A DNA stretch of 16,108 bases from Ectocarpus siliculosus (GCA_000310025.1 FN648975.1:1-16108); one strand, 5' to 3'. Shown: positions 1-8,971, numbered from the stretch's first letter. The notes: a model not told the origin generated them from the letters alone. Numbers and translations are program-made.

Positions 1-482
1 TTCTCTCAAACAAGAAAGTTAATTTTGTCCGTGTGTGCCGTGAATGCGAGTGAGCCGCAGGCCAGCAACTGATGCTTTCCATGTCACACAAGAGTGCAGT
101 TAACTAGGCAACCTCCACCGCGGAAAAAACGCTCACTACATCAATCTCCTTTCACCCCTCTTTCCGACCCTTCCCTTTCCGACTGGGGTACAGCAGTGGA
201 CGATTACAATTTACGCACTACTCAATAGTATGGCCAACTCTTTGGTAACTCTATTGAGAGTATAGAGACTACCTCGAGGAGCATAACCCGAACCGAAGGC
301 GTTGATGTCGGGCAAAGAACTTCCCCTCTGTGTGTGTGAAAATATGCTGCTGCATCGCGAACTCTCTCCCATCATTGCTCTCTCCCCTATTCCCAAGTCT
401 TGTATTTCGTCTATCGTAGCAACTTTCGTCCCTGTCGGTCCCTCTCCGCATATATATTTCAGTGTGTTGTGGTCCTATGCCG

Positions 483-490
483 CCCCCCCC
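483..490. repeat. C8 run in a gene-free stretch (1-1198)
   Basis: The first 1198 bases hold no reading frame that resembles a known protein; frames of 60-121 codons overlap on both strands without splice or start context that favours one. The visible structure is limited to a pyrimidine-rich tract at about 145-180, where TTTCCGAC occurs twice, and this C8 run. I see no RNA gene or transposon end here. Confidence 0.6.
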
Positions 491-1198
491 AACTAAAATC
501 CATTTCGCTTTCATTGGACGGGTATATATCCTTCTTTGTACAGGTGGCAGACTCCACAAGGCAAAATCGTCGTCCTTCCACATATCCTTGCAACACCCCT
601 TCCACATACACCAGTACGCCATCCGAGACAACATCCAAAATGTGGGGGTTATCGTTGATGAGCATTAGTACCAACCCCCGCCAACGGCCTTAATTCACGT
701 AAGACGACGCTTTGTTTGTTTAGTTGTTTGTGGGGTTTTGTTTCCTTGTTATATCCTGTCACTCATCTGGTCGATACCACAAACAGGTGTTTCACCCTCT
801 CCATCCATTCGTTCATAGACGCACCGCTTACGCACGGCACATCCCTAGCCCAACGTGTAGGCCAGGATCATCATGGCTGAGATTTTTCATCTTTTCTTTC
901 GCTCAAAATTATGTCGTTCGTGGTCTCCACGTGCTTTCTTGTACTGCAATTATCAGCTACTGCATCCATGTGCTTCACATAATAAAACCGTTCGACCATT
1001 CCGATGTCTCTACCCAGTATTCGGGTACAAGAACAAACAAGAGAGCGGCTTCTAGTAGTGGTGGTCTTCTGGGTGAGCTGATCGTCTAGAGAGAGGCTAC
1101 TACACCCGTTCACCAGGCTCCCATTACTGCTACCGTTCAATACAAGAACAGATCTATCCCATGTTCGGCCGGGGCAAAACACAAATTATACGTCCTCG

Positions 1199-1211
1199 CC
1201 CCCCCCCCCCC
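1199..1211. repeat. Poly-C tract (C13)
   Basis: Thirteen consecutive C residues lie just upstream of the minisatellite that begins at 1244. Such runs are prone to length variation and to sequencing error, so the exact length should be treated with care. Confidence 0.9.
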
Positions 1212-1243
1212 TCCCGTCAATCTCCCGTGCGTCTCATCTTTTG

Positions 1244-1357
1244 GGAAAAAAAAACCTTGGCTGGGGTCCCCTCGCATGCAAAAAATTTGTAAAGCGCGCT
1301 CTGGAAAAAACTAGGCTGGGGTTCGCTCGCATGCAACGAAATAATAAAACGCGCTCT
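1244..1357 (+). repeat. Two-unit minisatellite, about 57 bp period
   Basis: Unit 1 (1244-1302, 59 bp) and unit 2 (1303-1357, 55 bp) each begin with GGAAAAAA, then share a GGCTGGGGT core, CTCGCATGCAA, an A/T-rich stretch, and end in GCGCGCTCT or CGCGCTCT. A third, much more diverged unit may follow to about 1416, since GACTGGGTTCGTGCG sits at the expected place. It lies between a C13 tract and a region with no recognisable gene. The unit length is not a multiple of three and both units differ in length, so a coding repeat is unlikely. Confidence 0.8.
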
Positions 1358-1620
1358 GGATAATCCCCTGTAAGAACATTTGACTGGGTTCGTGCGTAAT
1401 AAGATTTCATCCCCCGGAGTAATGCATACACCTGGGGTCCTGGGAATGGAAAATGTGCTTTTTATTGTCCACTCGGTGCCTCTCGTTGGCTGTTCTTTCT
1501 CAGGCGGGGCTCGGGTCATTCCTTTGCGCAGAAACGCTCTCCACAGGAGCCCGCGAGCGTAATATTAAAGTTCACGCGCCGACGCCCAACGACGATATCG
1601 GTTCGGCTAGACCCCTACGT

Positions 1621-2135
1621 TGCAGACGTCACCTTGTACGGGTGCTGACCACTCACCGTCTGCCGGGTTGGCCCATGGCGTGCGGTAACCCAGTCTACTC
1701 TCCGTCACCAACGTCACGGTAACCCCTCCTGTCGTCGCCGCTTCCATCATCGGTGCCGCTGGTCCGTTCGCGATGGCGTGCGTCCCGGCCGGCCGCCGCC
1801 GCGACGAAGACATGACTGCCGGTGGTCCTTACTTTTACCGCCGGTGCTGCTACCGGTGGTACCGCTCTAGCGGCGAGTGCCTGCAACCCGGCTGTCCCCC
1901 CGGCCGGCGTCGCGGACAACACATGACTCCCGGTGGTCCCCACTCTGGCCGCTGGTTCTGCTACCGATGGTGTCACCCACTTTGCGAGTGCCTGCGCTCC
2001 GGCCGTCTCTCCCGCCACCGCCGCCAGTGCGAGGGAAATTGTGCCGCCAGGTCACCCGTTCGCCGCCGTTGCCGCTGCAGCCCATCTGGTAGCCTGTCGC
2101 CAGACGACCAATATTCAGTCCCTGTAAGCCCAGCC
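1621..2135 (+). pseudogene. Decayed Ala/Pro/Val-rich coding repeat array (about 4 units of 98-111 bp)
   Basis: A recurring TGC codon after GCG/GCC marks the units at 1681, 1779, 1882 and 1993, giving spacings of 98, 103 and 111 bp. The last two units are clearest: both carry ACATGACT(G/C)CCGGTGGTCC, at about 1810 and 1921, and run in register for 111 bp (37 codons). Read on +, the units give short related peptides: MACGNP, MACVPA, SACNPA and SACAPA, embedded in hydrophobic Ala/Val/Pro/Gly/Thr-rich sequence. The frame is broken: the first two units lie in one frame and the next two in another, and the two clear units each carry a TGA in the matching frame. The last unit runs on to a TAA at 2125-2127. 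The minus strand is also open from 2018 to 1695 and Ala-rich, so the coding strand is not certain. I do not recognise the family. A GC-rich minisatellite that never coded is the alternative. Confidence 0.4.
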
Positions 2136-2380
2136 GGGAGAAGTGCTTGAAGGGTTTCTTCGAACGTTGGTCTTTGGCCGTGTCAACGTCGGCTCTAAGT
2201 GTCACGTGGTCTGGACGTCTTCATTCTTAGGTCAACCTGTTCTTGCTGTCTCTTGTGCTCGAGAGGGTTGCCGTAGTAAGGAGTCGCGACTTGCCGTAGA
2301 AAAACGAAGAGAAGCTGAGACAGGCAACGCCGACGATACACGTGGAGGAGTTGCACGCTATGGTGGCATCATGTCCGCGT

Positions 2381-2443
2381 GTTTTGTCGTGTGGCATTGG
2401 TGAGGCCGCGCAGTTCGTCGTGTGGCGTGGTCGAGGCCGGGCA
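2381..2443 (+). repeat. 32 bp tandem duplication
   Basis: Two adjacent units, 2381-2412 (32 bp) and 2413-2443 (31 bp), share GTCGTGTGGC near the start and GAGGCCG(C/G)GCA at the end. The surrounding 2141-3345 holds no supported gene. A hydrophobic frame at 2492-2767 and its minus-strand counterpart resemble nothing I know. Confidence 0.75.
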
Positions 2444-3345
2444 TTTTCTTCGTAAGGCAAAGACGGAATTCTTCCCGGCACACGCCGCTATATGTTTATT
2501 TTGCCTTTTCCCAGATGGAATTGTGCGCAGGGGTTGCGAGTGTTCGACGTCTCCAACATGGTTGCTTTGGTTGGTTGTGCGTACTCTGCTGTTGTAACAT
2601 ACATGTGTGTTTTGCTTGTGTTGCACCCAATCATGGCCCACAGGCAAAAAAACAGTTGGTGTGAATTTGCTGCTGTGCTTTTGGACATTGTTTCTGGAGG
2701 CCGCCTGCGCACAAAGGTAGGTTGCGACCGTAAAAGGCCTCGTTGTCATTTGGACGATCAAGTGTAATATCCCATGTGATGGGCAGACATCTGCATTTTC
2801 ACGTGGATTCTGCTGCACACAACGAAGGAGTAACACTCACTTTACCACCACGAACTCCACTATAACCCCATCTCGTGGTGTAGATCTAACGAAAAACTGT
2901 CGGTAGCGTCAACATCTCGATCACAATTTCTCAATTTTCGCAATATTACCAGTATTGGCTATTAAAAAAAGTGATACTATTGCCACTACAGTATATCGAT
3001 TAGACCAGTGGCACTACCCGTGACTACATTAGTGGCATGTTTTGCACTTGCCCATATATGCCACATAGACGCAAGCAAGCATCGTTATCAGGGATTTTAC
3101 GTGTCCATGTAGACAGTAGCCAAGTTCCATCCCTTCGGTGTCCGCTGTAGGCAACACCAACAGTAGTAGTACTACCCATGCTAGACAGCATTAAGTGCAT
3201 CGGTCAGCAAGCAATACTAGTAGAGCAGAGACCACCTGCTGTGTGACGCGTTCCCTTACAGGACTGTCCCCGACACGTCAAAATAGTTTCGCGGGACCCC
3301 GACATACATAGCCTGATTGACTATGCGGAGTGCCCAACGTAGATA

Positions 3346-3645
3346 TTGTTGTTTATTGTTTCAGGAGATGGAGAGCTGGCCCGCGCGCCTTTTTCTCTTA
3401 CTCTCATCTTTTACCATCAGTATCTGCTCTTGGAGTCAGCCAGTAACAACGACATCAACGACAGATTGTATCTCATTGTTTCGAGATTCACCGAGTTGCG
3501 CAACAGCACTCAGCAGTATTTCACCGGTCACATATAGCAGGCTGTCTGGCTTCTCAGCGAGCGCCTGCAGTAAGATTTTCAAAGACGTTCAGCACAACGC
3601 GCTATCACCGCGAGCCAGTCACCAAGACGCACTGGCAAAATATAG
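3346..3645 (+). pseudogene. Protein-like frame broken by stops, possible gene remnant
   Basis: This frame stays protein-like for about 100 codons but contains in-frame stops: TAG at 3535-3537, TAA at 3571-3573 and TAG at 3643-3645. Readable stretches include NDRLYLIVSRFTELRNSTQQ before the first stop and QAVWLLSERLQ then DFQRRSAQRAITASQSPRRT after it. A good acceptor-type site (TTGTTTATTGTTTCAG, ending at 3364) lies near its left edge, so the left part could be an exon. A second frame, open from 3317 to 3700, reads MESWPARLFLLLSSF, which looks like a signal peptide, followed by Ser/Thr-rich sequence; I cannot tell which frame, if either, was real. The remnant ends exactly where the telomere-like tract starts at 3646. 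The family is unrecognised and chance is a serious alternative. Confidence 0.2.
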
Positions 3646-3670
3646 CCTAACCCCAACCCTAAACCCTAAA
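3646..3670 (+). repeat. Telomere-like CCCTAAA motif, interstitial
   Basis: The 25 bp hold CCTAACCCC followed by AACCCTAAACCCTAAA, about three and a half degenerate units of the C-rich telomere strand. CCCTAA/CCCTAAA repeats are the telomere sequence of many protists, algae and plants. The run is short and imperfect, so it reads as an interstitial relic and not as a functional end. Confidence 0.6.
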
Positions 3671-3722
3671 AAACTGTTTCCCTTCACCAAAAGGCAGTAG
3701 AGATCGAAGGCAACGCAACGCA

Positions 3723-3745
3723 GGGGGGGTGGGTAGGGAACAGGG
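3723..3745 (+). other. G-quadruplex-capable motif
   Basis: Four G runs of at least three are separated by loops of 1, 2 and 4 bases: G7-T-GGG-TA-GGG-AACA-GGG. This satisfies the usual G3+N1-7 rule for an intramolecular quadruplex on the + strand. It lies between two C-strand telomere-like patches but has the opposite strand bias. Confidence 0.65.
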
Positions 3746-3834
3746 AGAGGAACCCTACTGTGTTTCTATGGCTTAGAGTCAACGGCAACCTGCCTACAAC
3801 CACCCTACACAAATATCAGGGAGGGGGCACGCAG

Positions 3835-3876
3835 AACCTTAACCCTATCCCCAACCGTTACGCCAACCCTTACTTA
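3835..3876 (+). repeat. Second degenerate telomere-like patch
   Basis: The stretch reads as decayed C-strand telomere units: AACCTTAACCCTATCCCC, then AACCGTTACGCC, then AACCCTTACTTA. Together with 3646-3670 it makes a roughly 230 bp zone with repeated ACCCT/AACCC words. From here to 4427 I see no gene; the frame starting at ATG 3967 and reaching a GTAGGC donor-like site after 4164 is unrecognised. Confidence 0.5.
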
Positions 3877-4483
3877 GACGATTCTCACTGTCCATTGTTG
3901 TTGCTTGTTTAGGCTGCTTATTAAGCACCGCTATTTCCGGGATGTTTTTTCTCTCTTTGATGGGGTATGGGCTGCGAGGGAAACATCCTTCAGATCCGAA
4001 CGCGCCTACGGTTGCAGAATGCATTTAGTTTATCGCGTGTTTCCTGCGTTCGTGCTGATATAGGCCTCACGCAGCGATGGAGCTTTCGTCGTGGGCGCTT
4101 GGCGCTACTGACATCACGCTCGTACAGGGGACTGGAATCCATCCTTTCTGCCTGGTATTACAAGGTAGGCAAGGAATGTTGGAATGGTAAGAGGTCGACG
4201 AGGAACTCAAACGACAATTAATGTGTGTGTACAATTGTAGAATGTCTGCCAGGCAGAAGTCAGCGAAGACAAGAAGAAAACGACGAAATCCTTGATCCGC
4301 AAAATGCTGATTCCGGGTTCGGCGTCTTCGGTTGCCGCCTCCCAGAACGTCGCGCAGAATTCAGGATGGCGCCCCGCCCGATTTTCGGTCCCATCAAGTT
4401 GACCGCTTGTGAACCCACAGTCCACAGAATGGGCGAGTGCGCCCTGAGTTCTTGACGAATTGCTCCCATCCAGGGCTCCGAGC

Positions 4484-4502
4484 AACCCTACACTGAAGGG
4501 TT
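4484..4502. repeat. AACCCT/AGGGTT hairpin in left arm
   Basis: AACCCT (4484-4489) and AGGGTT (4497-4502) pair as a 6 bp stem around a 7 nt loop. With one bulged base the stem extends by three more pairs (AGC with GCT). The same hairpin is kept in the other arm of the large inverted repeat. Confidence 0.6.
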
Positions 4503-5099
4503 TGCTATTCTGCACGCTAGATATTTTTGGTCGCTCGGTGCGCGTACGTAAAGAATTTCGCATTACACCCAACAGGAGACACCGCACCTGATTTTTTTAC
4601 TCCCTGGGCCACCGATCGAAGCCAGACCGGCCAGGATGTTCTCTCTGTTTCTTGCTCTCGTTGGAGAAGATTTGCTCACTCTCAACCGACGGAGAGAGGC
4701 ATGCGGGTAGTGCCTGTTGTTTCTTCGAACCTAATTGTTTTAATTGTTTCTGCTTCACTTACGAATAGAGGGATGTGTTCAAGACCTGAACACAATTTTT
4801 CAACAGATAGGTTGTGCACACGCATACGACAATTTAAAATGATTGGATCAACGAGCTCCTGAGACAATCTACTCCGACAGAGGGTAAGGAACAGAGAGCG
4901 CATCCTGGCCTATCTGGCTTCGATCGTGGCCTAGGGAGCCAGACGTCGGTTACGGTGTCTTCCCGTCTCTGACTAAAAGCGGCTCGTTTGCTGTCTGGTG
5001 TCGTGTTGGCCGGCTGCGCCCTCTCCATGTTTGGTGTGATGCGATTTTTTTTACGTACGAGTACCGAGCGACTATCAACAATCAGCGTGCAGCATAGCA

Positions 5100-5118
5100 A
5101 ACCCTTCAGCGTAGGGTT
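5100..5118. repeat. AACCCT/AGGGTT hairpin in right arm
   Basis: AACCCT (5100-5105), loop TCAGCGT and AGGGTT (5113-5118) repeat the left-arm hairpin. Read in the same orientation, only the loop differs (TCAGTGT against TCAGCGT), while the stem is unchanged. Confidence 0.6.
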
Positions 5119-5292
5119 GCTCGGAGTCCTTGATGGGAGCGATACGTCAAGAACTCAGGTCGCAGTCGCCGATTATGTCGCCTCGATTCGGTCTACACTC
5201 ACCCCCCAAGAATTCGCCTGATAATAGGGTTTATGGTAAGAACGGTTGTACTGTTTCCAGCCGGAATATTATCGATCTTGGATCTTGATGAT

Positions 5293-5407
5293 TTGATTGG
5301 GTTAGGATCTTGCTGTGTAAGAATCAGTCTAAGACTTTGCCGGATAGGTTTTTGGCTACATGCAGTTGGTCTTGATCATCATTTGAAGCAACTTGATTGG
5401 ATTAGGA
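5293..5407 (+). repeat. 15 bp direct repeat spaced exactly 100 bp
   Basis: TTGATTGGGTTAGGA (5293-5307) and TTGATTGGATTAGGA (5393-5407) differ at one base. CTTGAT also recurs just upstream of each. The surrounding 5175-6894 has no supported gene; frames on both strands are short and unrecognised. A small hairpin AGCCC-TTGC-GGGCT occurs at about 5853-5866. Confidence 0.45.
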
Positions 5408-6894
5408 AAACAGCCCGTGAAGTCATGTACAGACTCCTCTCTTTCCAAGGATCTTCAGAAATATTGCCCGTATTTCATATTTCAAATATTTGTACGGCGG
5501 AAGGCATTTACTCGTCATCACCAACTGACTCTTAGAACGTCCTGAGAACAATTGGCCGGCCGTCGTGGAACGAACTGCCTATTTGACCTTGATGTTACCC
5601 GCTTCCTTGTGTCCCTGCTGTGCTGATACACCACATTATAGCCCTGCGCAACACAAAACTGGTTGCAGGTCCTACGATGAAAGCCTCTGCGCACTGCTCG
5701 AGGGAGGCATGCGCCTAAGGCAACCAATTTTTCGTATCATCTGGCGGCATTTATCCCGTCCTCCGCCTGTCACGTCCCTGTTGACGTTCTCTCGTTTTCG
5801 TCACAGATTGTTTCGCCATCAATCGGAAGGAAATCCCTTGTTCCCGATCATTCAGCCCTTGCGGGCTGCCCGAATGTTTAAAAGATAAGTTTGAAATGAT
5901 GCCTAGACTACGTCGCTCGTGGTGATGATGTTGACTTGACTTGGGACAGGTGTCGAACGCCCACAGACAGCACGATTTCCGGCATGGTACGGATGCCGTG
6001 AAGGCGGCGAGAACGGCACGGTCGTTTGTTCTATGGCAGAACGATTGCAAGAACATCGTACGTCCTTCTCTGAAGAAGGTTGGGTACCCCGCTTCTCGAC
6101 AAGGAGTTTGCGGCTCAAGACGGTGCGCATGGTGGCTTGGAGATTCGGTAGGCCCGTGTCCATGTTTGAATGTATGCCTTCTCGGGCATCAGCCGTGATT
6201 CGTGTTCTCATGAACCCCCCTACACATGCACCTCAGAGAAACATTGTCTTACATCGTACAAATCGTGAAGTGGTTTCCAGGCATTGGTACCGTACCCTTT
6301 GGACGCGTGGAACTATGGATTTTCCAGCTTGCTTGGTGTTGGTTGCCGTCCCCCGCAGTCTCTACCCCTGGTCTTGAACCGACGAGAAAAGAGCCTCCTG
6401 GATCTCGAGTCGTGAGAAGAGTCGTTCAGCAGCTTATTCTTTCACACCTATTTGACGGCATGGGGAGCAGAATATAACTCAGATGCAATTTAACGTTCCG
6501 ACTCAAATATCAACAGTTGTCTCTAAGATGCTGACTTAACCCTGGAGCCATCGGAAAAACCAGGCCATTGCCTGCACGTCTAAGCCAACACAACGTTCCG
6601 TTTAACTCTAACTCAATTGCAACAATGGAACATTCTCATGTGCAAGGACCCGACAATCTCGAGCGCGTGGTGGGCATTCGAAGGCCAACGCGAGTCACCT
6701 CGTGACGAAAGCAGCGTCAAGGGGCCCGGGTGGATCGACTGCAACGGATGTACGTGCCACACATGTTGGTAGACCGTTCGATCTAGAGCAGCTAACAGGG
6801 TGTAGAGACGATCAAGATCTTTTGAGCTGCAGAGGTCAATGTTGTAGGATTTGCTTGAAGACCACCAGCTCGGTGGTTGCTGACGTTGTCTCAG

Positions 6895-7015
6895 GAACCA
6901 ACCAAAACTACTGTCTTCGGAACCGAGCAGATTACGCATTTGGTGGTGAGGTGCAAAGCGACAGTAAACATCACGGAAACATGCGAAGGGCCTCGGAGGA
7001 CGAGGACGTTCCCAG
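6895..7015 (+). CDS. Possible internal exon, product unknown
   Basis: A strong acceptor-type sequence (GCTGACGTTGTCTCAG, ending at 6894) opens directly into codon GAA, and a donor-type site (CCCAG then GTGAAACC) follows 7015. The 121 nt between read as about 40 codons beginning EPTKTTVFGTEQITHLVVRC and including CKATVNITETCEG, which has two Cys and a possible N-glycosylation site. The frame stays open past the donor to 7173 with further Cys residues. I do not recognise a domain. The other two forward frames and one reverse frame (7059-6613) are also open here, which weakens the case. Confidence 0.2.
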
Positions 7016-7991
7016 GTGAAACCGTCTCGTCTTCTTATGTTTGCGTTCGTAGGTGCCATGAGAGGCAGCAGCGCTGGGTTTCCGGTTCCACGATTGGCTA
7101 TAGATGCGCATGCATACAGTACAAGATATCATTCGAACGTCTTGAGGGCGGTGTCAACGTACATGTCTATTAGGCTGTATCGCATCCACAAGCAGCAACA
7201 ATGCAGGACGACTGTACTATGGCAATTGCGGTGTATATCCCAGCATATGGTAGCATACGATGGTACACAGGACAGCAGTAGTCCCGGCAGGACGGTGGTG
7301 ATAGGATCCGAGGGATGGTAAGGATTGTGGAGATACCCAAACCGACCATTGTATCACAGCTAGAGATGACAACAATAAAGAAAAATATGTCCATACACGT
7401 TCGAGATATAGCCATAGTCGAACGGGATGTGTTGGAGTCTTTGTAGTGAGTGGAGGGAAACCGGCAGGGTGCTGGGCATCTGGGCATTTTTCGAGTCTAT
7501 GCAGCCGCAGTATTTCCCCCGCATTTGTTACATTCCAACCGACATATATCACGCCGACTACATACTGAACATTGCATGAACGGAAAGAAACTAGGTATTT
7601 CCATAACAGACTGCGGAATATGAAGGTCAGCACCGCTGGTGCCATCGATGATATTTCACCTCTTCATTATGCACGACTTCATCATTCGGCTTTCGGCCAT
7701 GCTGTGAAAAACGGTATTATTATTTTTCCACAGCGCTTGATTCAACTAGAACATTTACACCGCTCAATTTTTTTTCAGCGAAATGTACACGTTCAGTCAC
7801 GCTAAACTTTTCATGATGAACAGCGGTGCACGTCGGCCGTACTTGTAGACCTGCCGCAAGCCAACGATGGGTGGCGCAGTAGCCCGCACGCATCCACCCC
7901 ATTCACGCTTCTTTCACACAGGTAGGCCACAGCAACATATTTGGTTTTCCTGTGAAACACAAACACACACGTTCAATCACCCCCACCTTGG

Positions 7992-8090
7992 GAACTTCAA
8001 TACATAGAACTTCGCCACGGCATACCAACCTCGAACTTGGCCACCTGCACACCAACAACCTAGAACTTGGCAACCAGCGCAAACCTAGCA
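7992..8090 (+). repeat. Degenerate GAACTT-containing short repeats
   Basis: GAACTT recurs at 7992, 8007, 8033 and 8063. The last two units, at 30 bp spacing, are clearest: GAACTTGGCCACCTGCAC and GAACTTGGCAACCAGCGC, both followed by a CAACCTA- or AAACCTA-type ending. The preceding stretch 7174-7991 holds nothing I can name. Confidence 0.55.
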
Positions 8091-8110
8091 CGTGTCAGGT
8101 AGGCTTGGGG

Positions 8111-8140
8111 TAAGGGTTACAGTGAACGTTAGGGTTATTA
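8111..8140 (+). repeat. TTAGGG-like patch, G-strand orientation
   Basis: TAAGGGTTA (8111-8119) and TTAGGGTTATTA (8129-8140) resemble the G-rich telomere strand, in the opposite orientation to the patches at 3646 and 3835. The match is short and could be chance. Confidence 0.35.
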
Positions 8141-8210
8141 GCTTATATTGTGCCGGTTCCGAAGGAGACAATATATTGTTCAGGAGTACACTGGTTCGGT
8201 TGAAGGGCGG

Positions 8211-8230
8211 CCCATGGGTGACCCATGGGT
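8211..8230. repeat. Tandem CCCATGGG palindromes
   Basis: CCCATGGGTGA (8211-8221) is followed at once by CCCATGGGTCG, so two 8-10 bp palindromes sit one helical turn (11 bp) apart. The middle also folds as ATGGGT-G-ACCCAT. Two adjacent palindromes at this spacing would suit paired dimeric DNA-binding proteins, but no nearby gene is firm enough to assign a role. Confidence 0.55.
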
Positions 8231-8459
8231 CGTTTCGGAAAACTGTAGAACGTGGCAGCACCGAATTTTGCGTTGTACGCGCGGTAATTTACTTTCCGCA
8301 TGAAACGAGACAAAATCACCCTAGCAATAGTCTAGTGCGTTTCCCTCTCCATCACCACAAAAGCAGGAGGGGTTGCGGCAGGCAGCTGTCGTGCACCCGG
8401 AAATCTGCAAACAAAGTACACACCCGCCCTGGAAATTGATACGCTCACGGTTGTTCGAA

Positions 8460-8633
8460 ATGCTTGCAGTGTGGACGATGGAACTCCATGGAATCTCCGT
8501 GGTTGCAATTACATGGAAATTCCGTGAAGTAAAAAAAAATACAGCATGCAAACAAAAGAAAGCATGTAGGAAACAAGGCAAAAAAGCAAACAAAGACGAT
8601 GCGGAAGAGGGACTCGAGCCAGACCCCGAGTGA
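8460..8633 (+). CDS. Small Lys-rich frame with acidic tail, unknown
   Basis: From the ATG at 8460 the frame gives 57 residues beginning MLAVWTMELHG, then a basic run (KKNTACKQKKACRKQGKK) and an acidic end, DDAEEGLEPDPE, before TGA. The basic-then-acidic pattern is typical of some disordered C-terminal tails, so this could be a last exon; the frame is open upstream to 8373. The Lys-rich part comes from an A-rich tract, which makes such composition easy to reach by chance. The opposite strand is open for 169 codons (8830-8321). I do not recognise either. Confidence 0.15.
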   Translation: MLAVWTMELHGISVVAITWKFREVKKNTACKQKKACRKQGKKANKDDAEEGLEPDPE

Positions 8634-8803
8634 AGGAAAACTACAGTCGACCACATACATGGGCTGCAGGTCGCCAAAAAATTGGTGGGTGAGGGCGAAT
8701 GCCTGCCTTTATATATGTAGCGCTCACGGATATTTTCCTTTGTAATCGTTCCGATAATTGCCCAAGCCAAAGTTATAAGGCGAAAAATCTGATGATATTG
8801 TGT

Positions 8804-8861
8804 TTTTGTGGTTCCCACGGTTCTGATCATTTTGTGGTTCTCCCTCGCTTGGTTCTGTCGT
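8804..8861 (+). repeat. Two-copy short tandem repeat
   Basis: TTTTGTGGTTC occurs at 8804-8814 and 8830-8840, each followed by C-rich sequence and then GGTTCTG (8819 and 8851). The spacing between starts is 26 bp. It lies in a region without a firm gene. Confidence 0.5.
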
Positions 8862-8971
8862 CTCCACTCGGTCGAAAGACCACCAAATCGATTCTAAGTG
8901 CTGTTTGGAGCCACTTGGATTTTTGGCGCCGCCACCAAAGCGCAACAAAAACACTATCTACCGCGAACATA

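Larger units (their letters stand above)
4428..5174. repeat. Long imperfect inverted repeat (foldback) with 174 bp loop
   Basis: The left arm (4428-4682), read on the minus strand, matches the right arm (4857-5174) on the plus strand. Clear anchors, inside to outside, are: CAGAGAG(A/C)(A/G)CATCCTGGCC with TCTGGCTTCGATCG; CGGTGTC; GTGATGCGA or GTAATGCGA; TTTACGTACG; ACCGAGCGAC; the block AGCAAACCCTTCAG(T/C)GTAGGG; GATGGGAGC; and TCAAGAACTCAGG. The right arm has an extra stretch of about 60 bp after CGGTGTC, which explains its greater length. Both arms read in parallel as peptides sharing SKPFSVGLLG, which is expected from DNA identity alone and does not prove coding. It could be a foldback transposon or two copies of one repeat inserted head to head. 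No terminal target duplication was identified. Confidence 0.8.

Noticed and set aside
2369-2836. 155-codon minus-strand frame
   Set aside because: No recognisable domain, overlapping open frames on +, and length within chance expectation.
4682-4903. Minus-strand frame in the loop of the large inverted repeat as an encoded protein
   Set aside because: Only about 70 codons, part of it in the repeat arm, with no recognisable motif; the loop alone is too short to judge.
7014-7055. Tiny intron between GTGAAACC and TTCGTAG
   Set aside because: Only about 40 bp, with no branch-like sequence or supporting frame on both sides.
6613-7059. 148-codon minus-strand frame
   Set aside because: Its start is not at a convincing signal, it overlaps three open + frames and its composition (Trp, His, Arg, Pro) suggests a shadow.
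8321-8830. 169-codon minus-strand frame
   Set aside because: It is rich in Phe, Cys and Ser because it reads a T/C-rich strand; the length is expected by chance in this window and no motif is recognisable.
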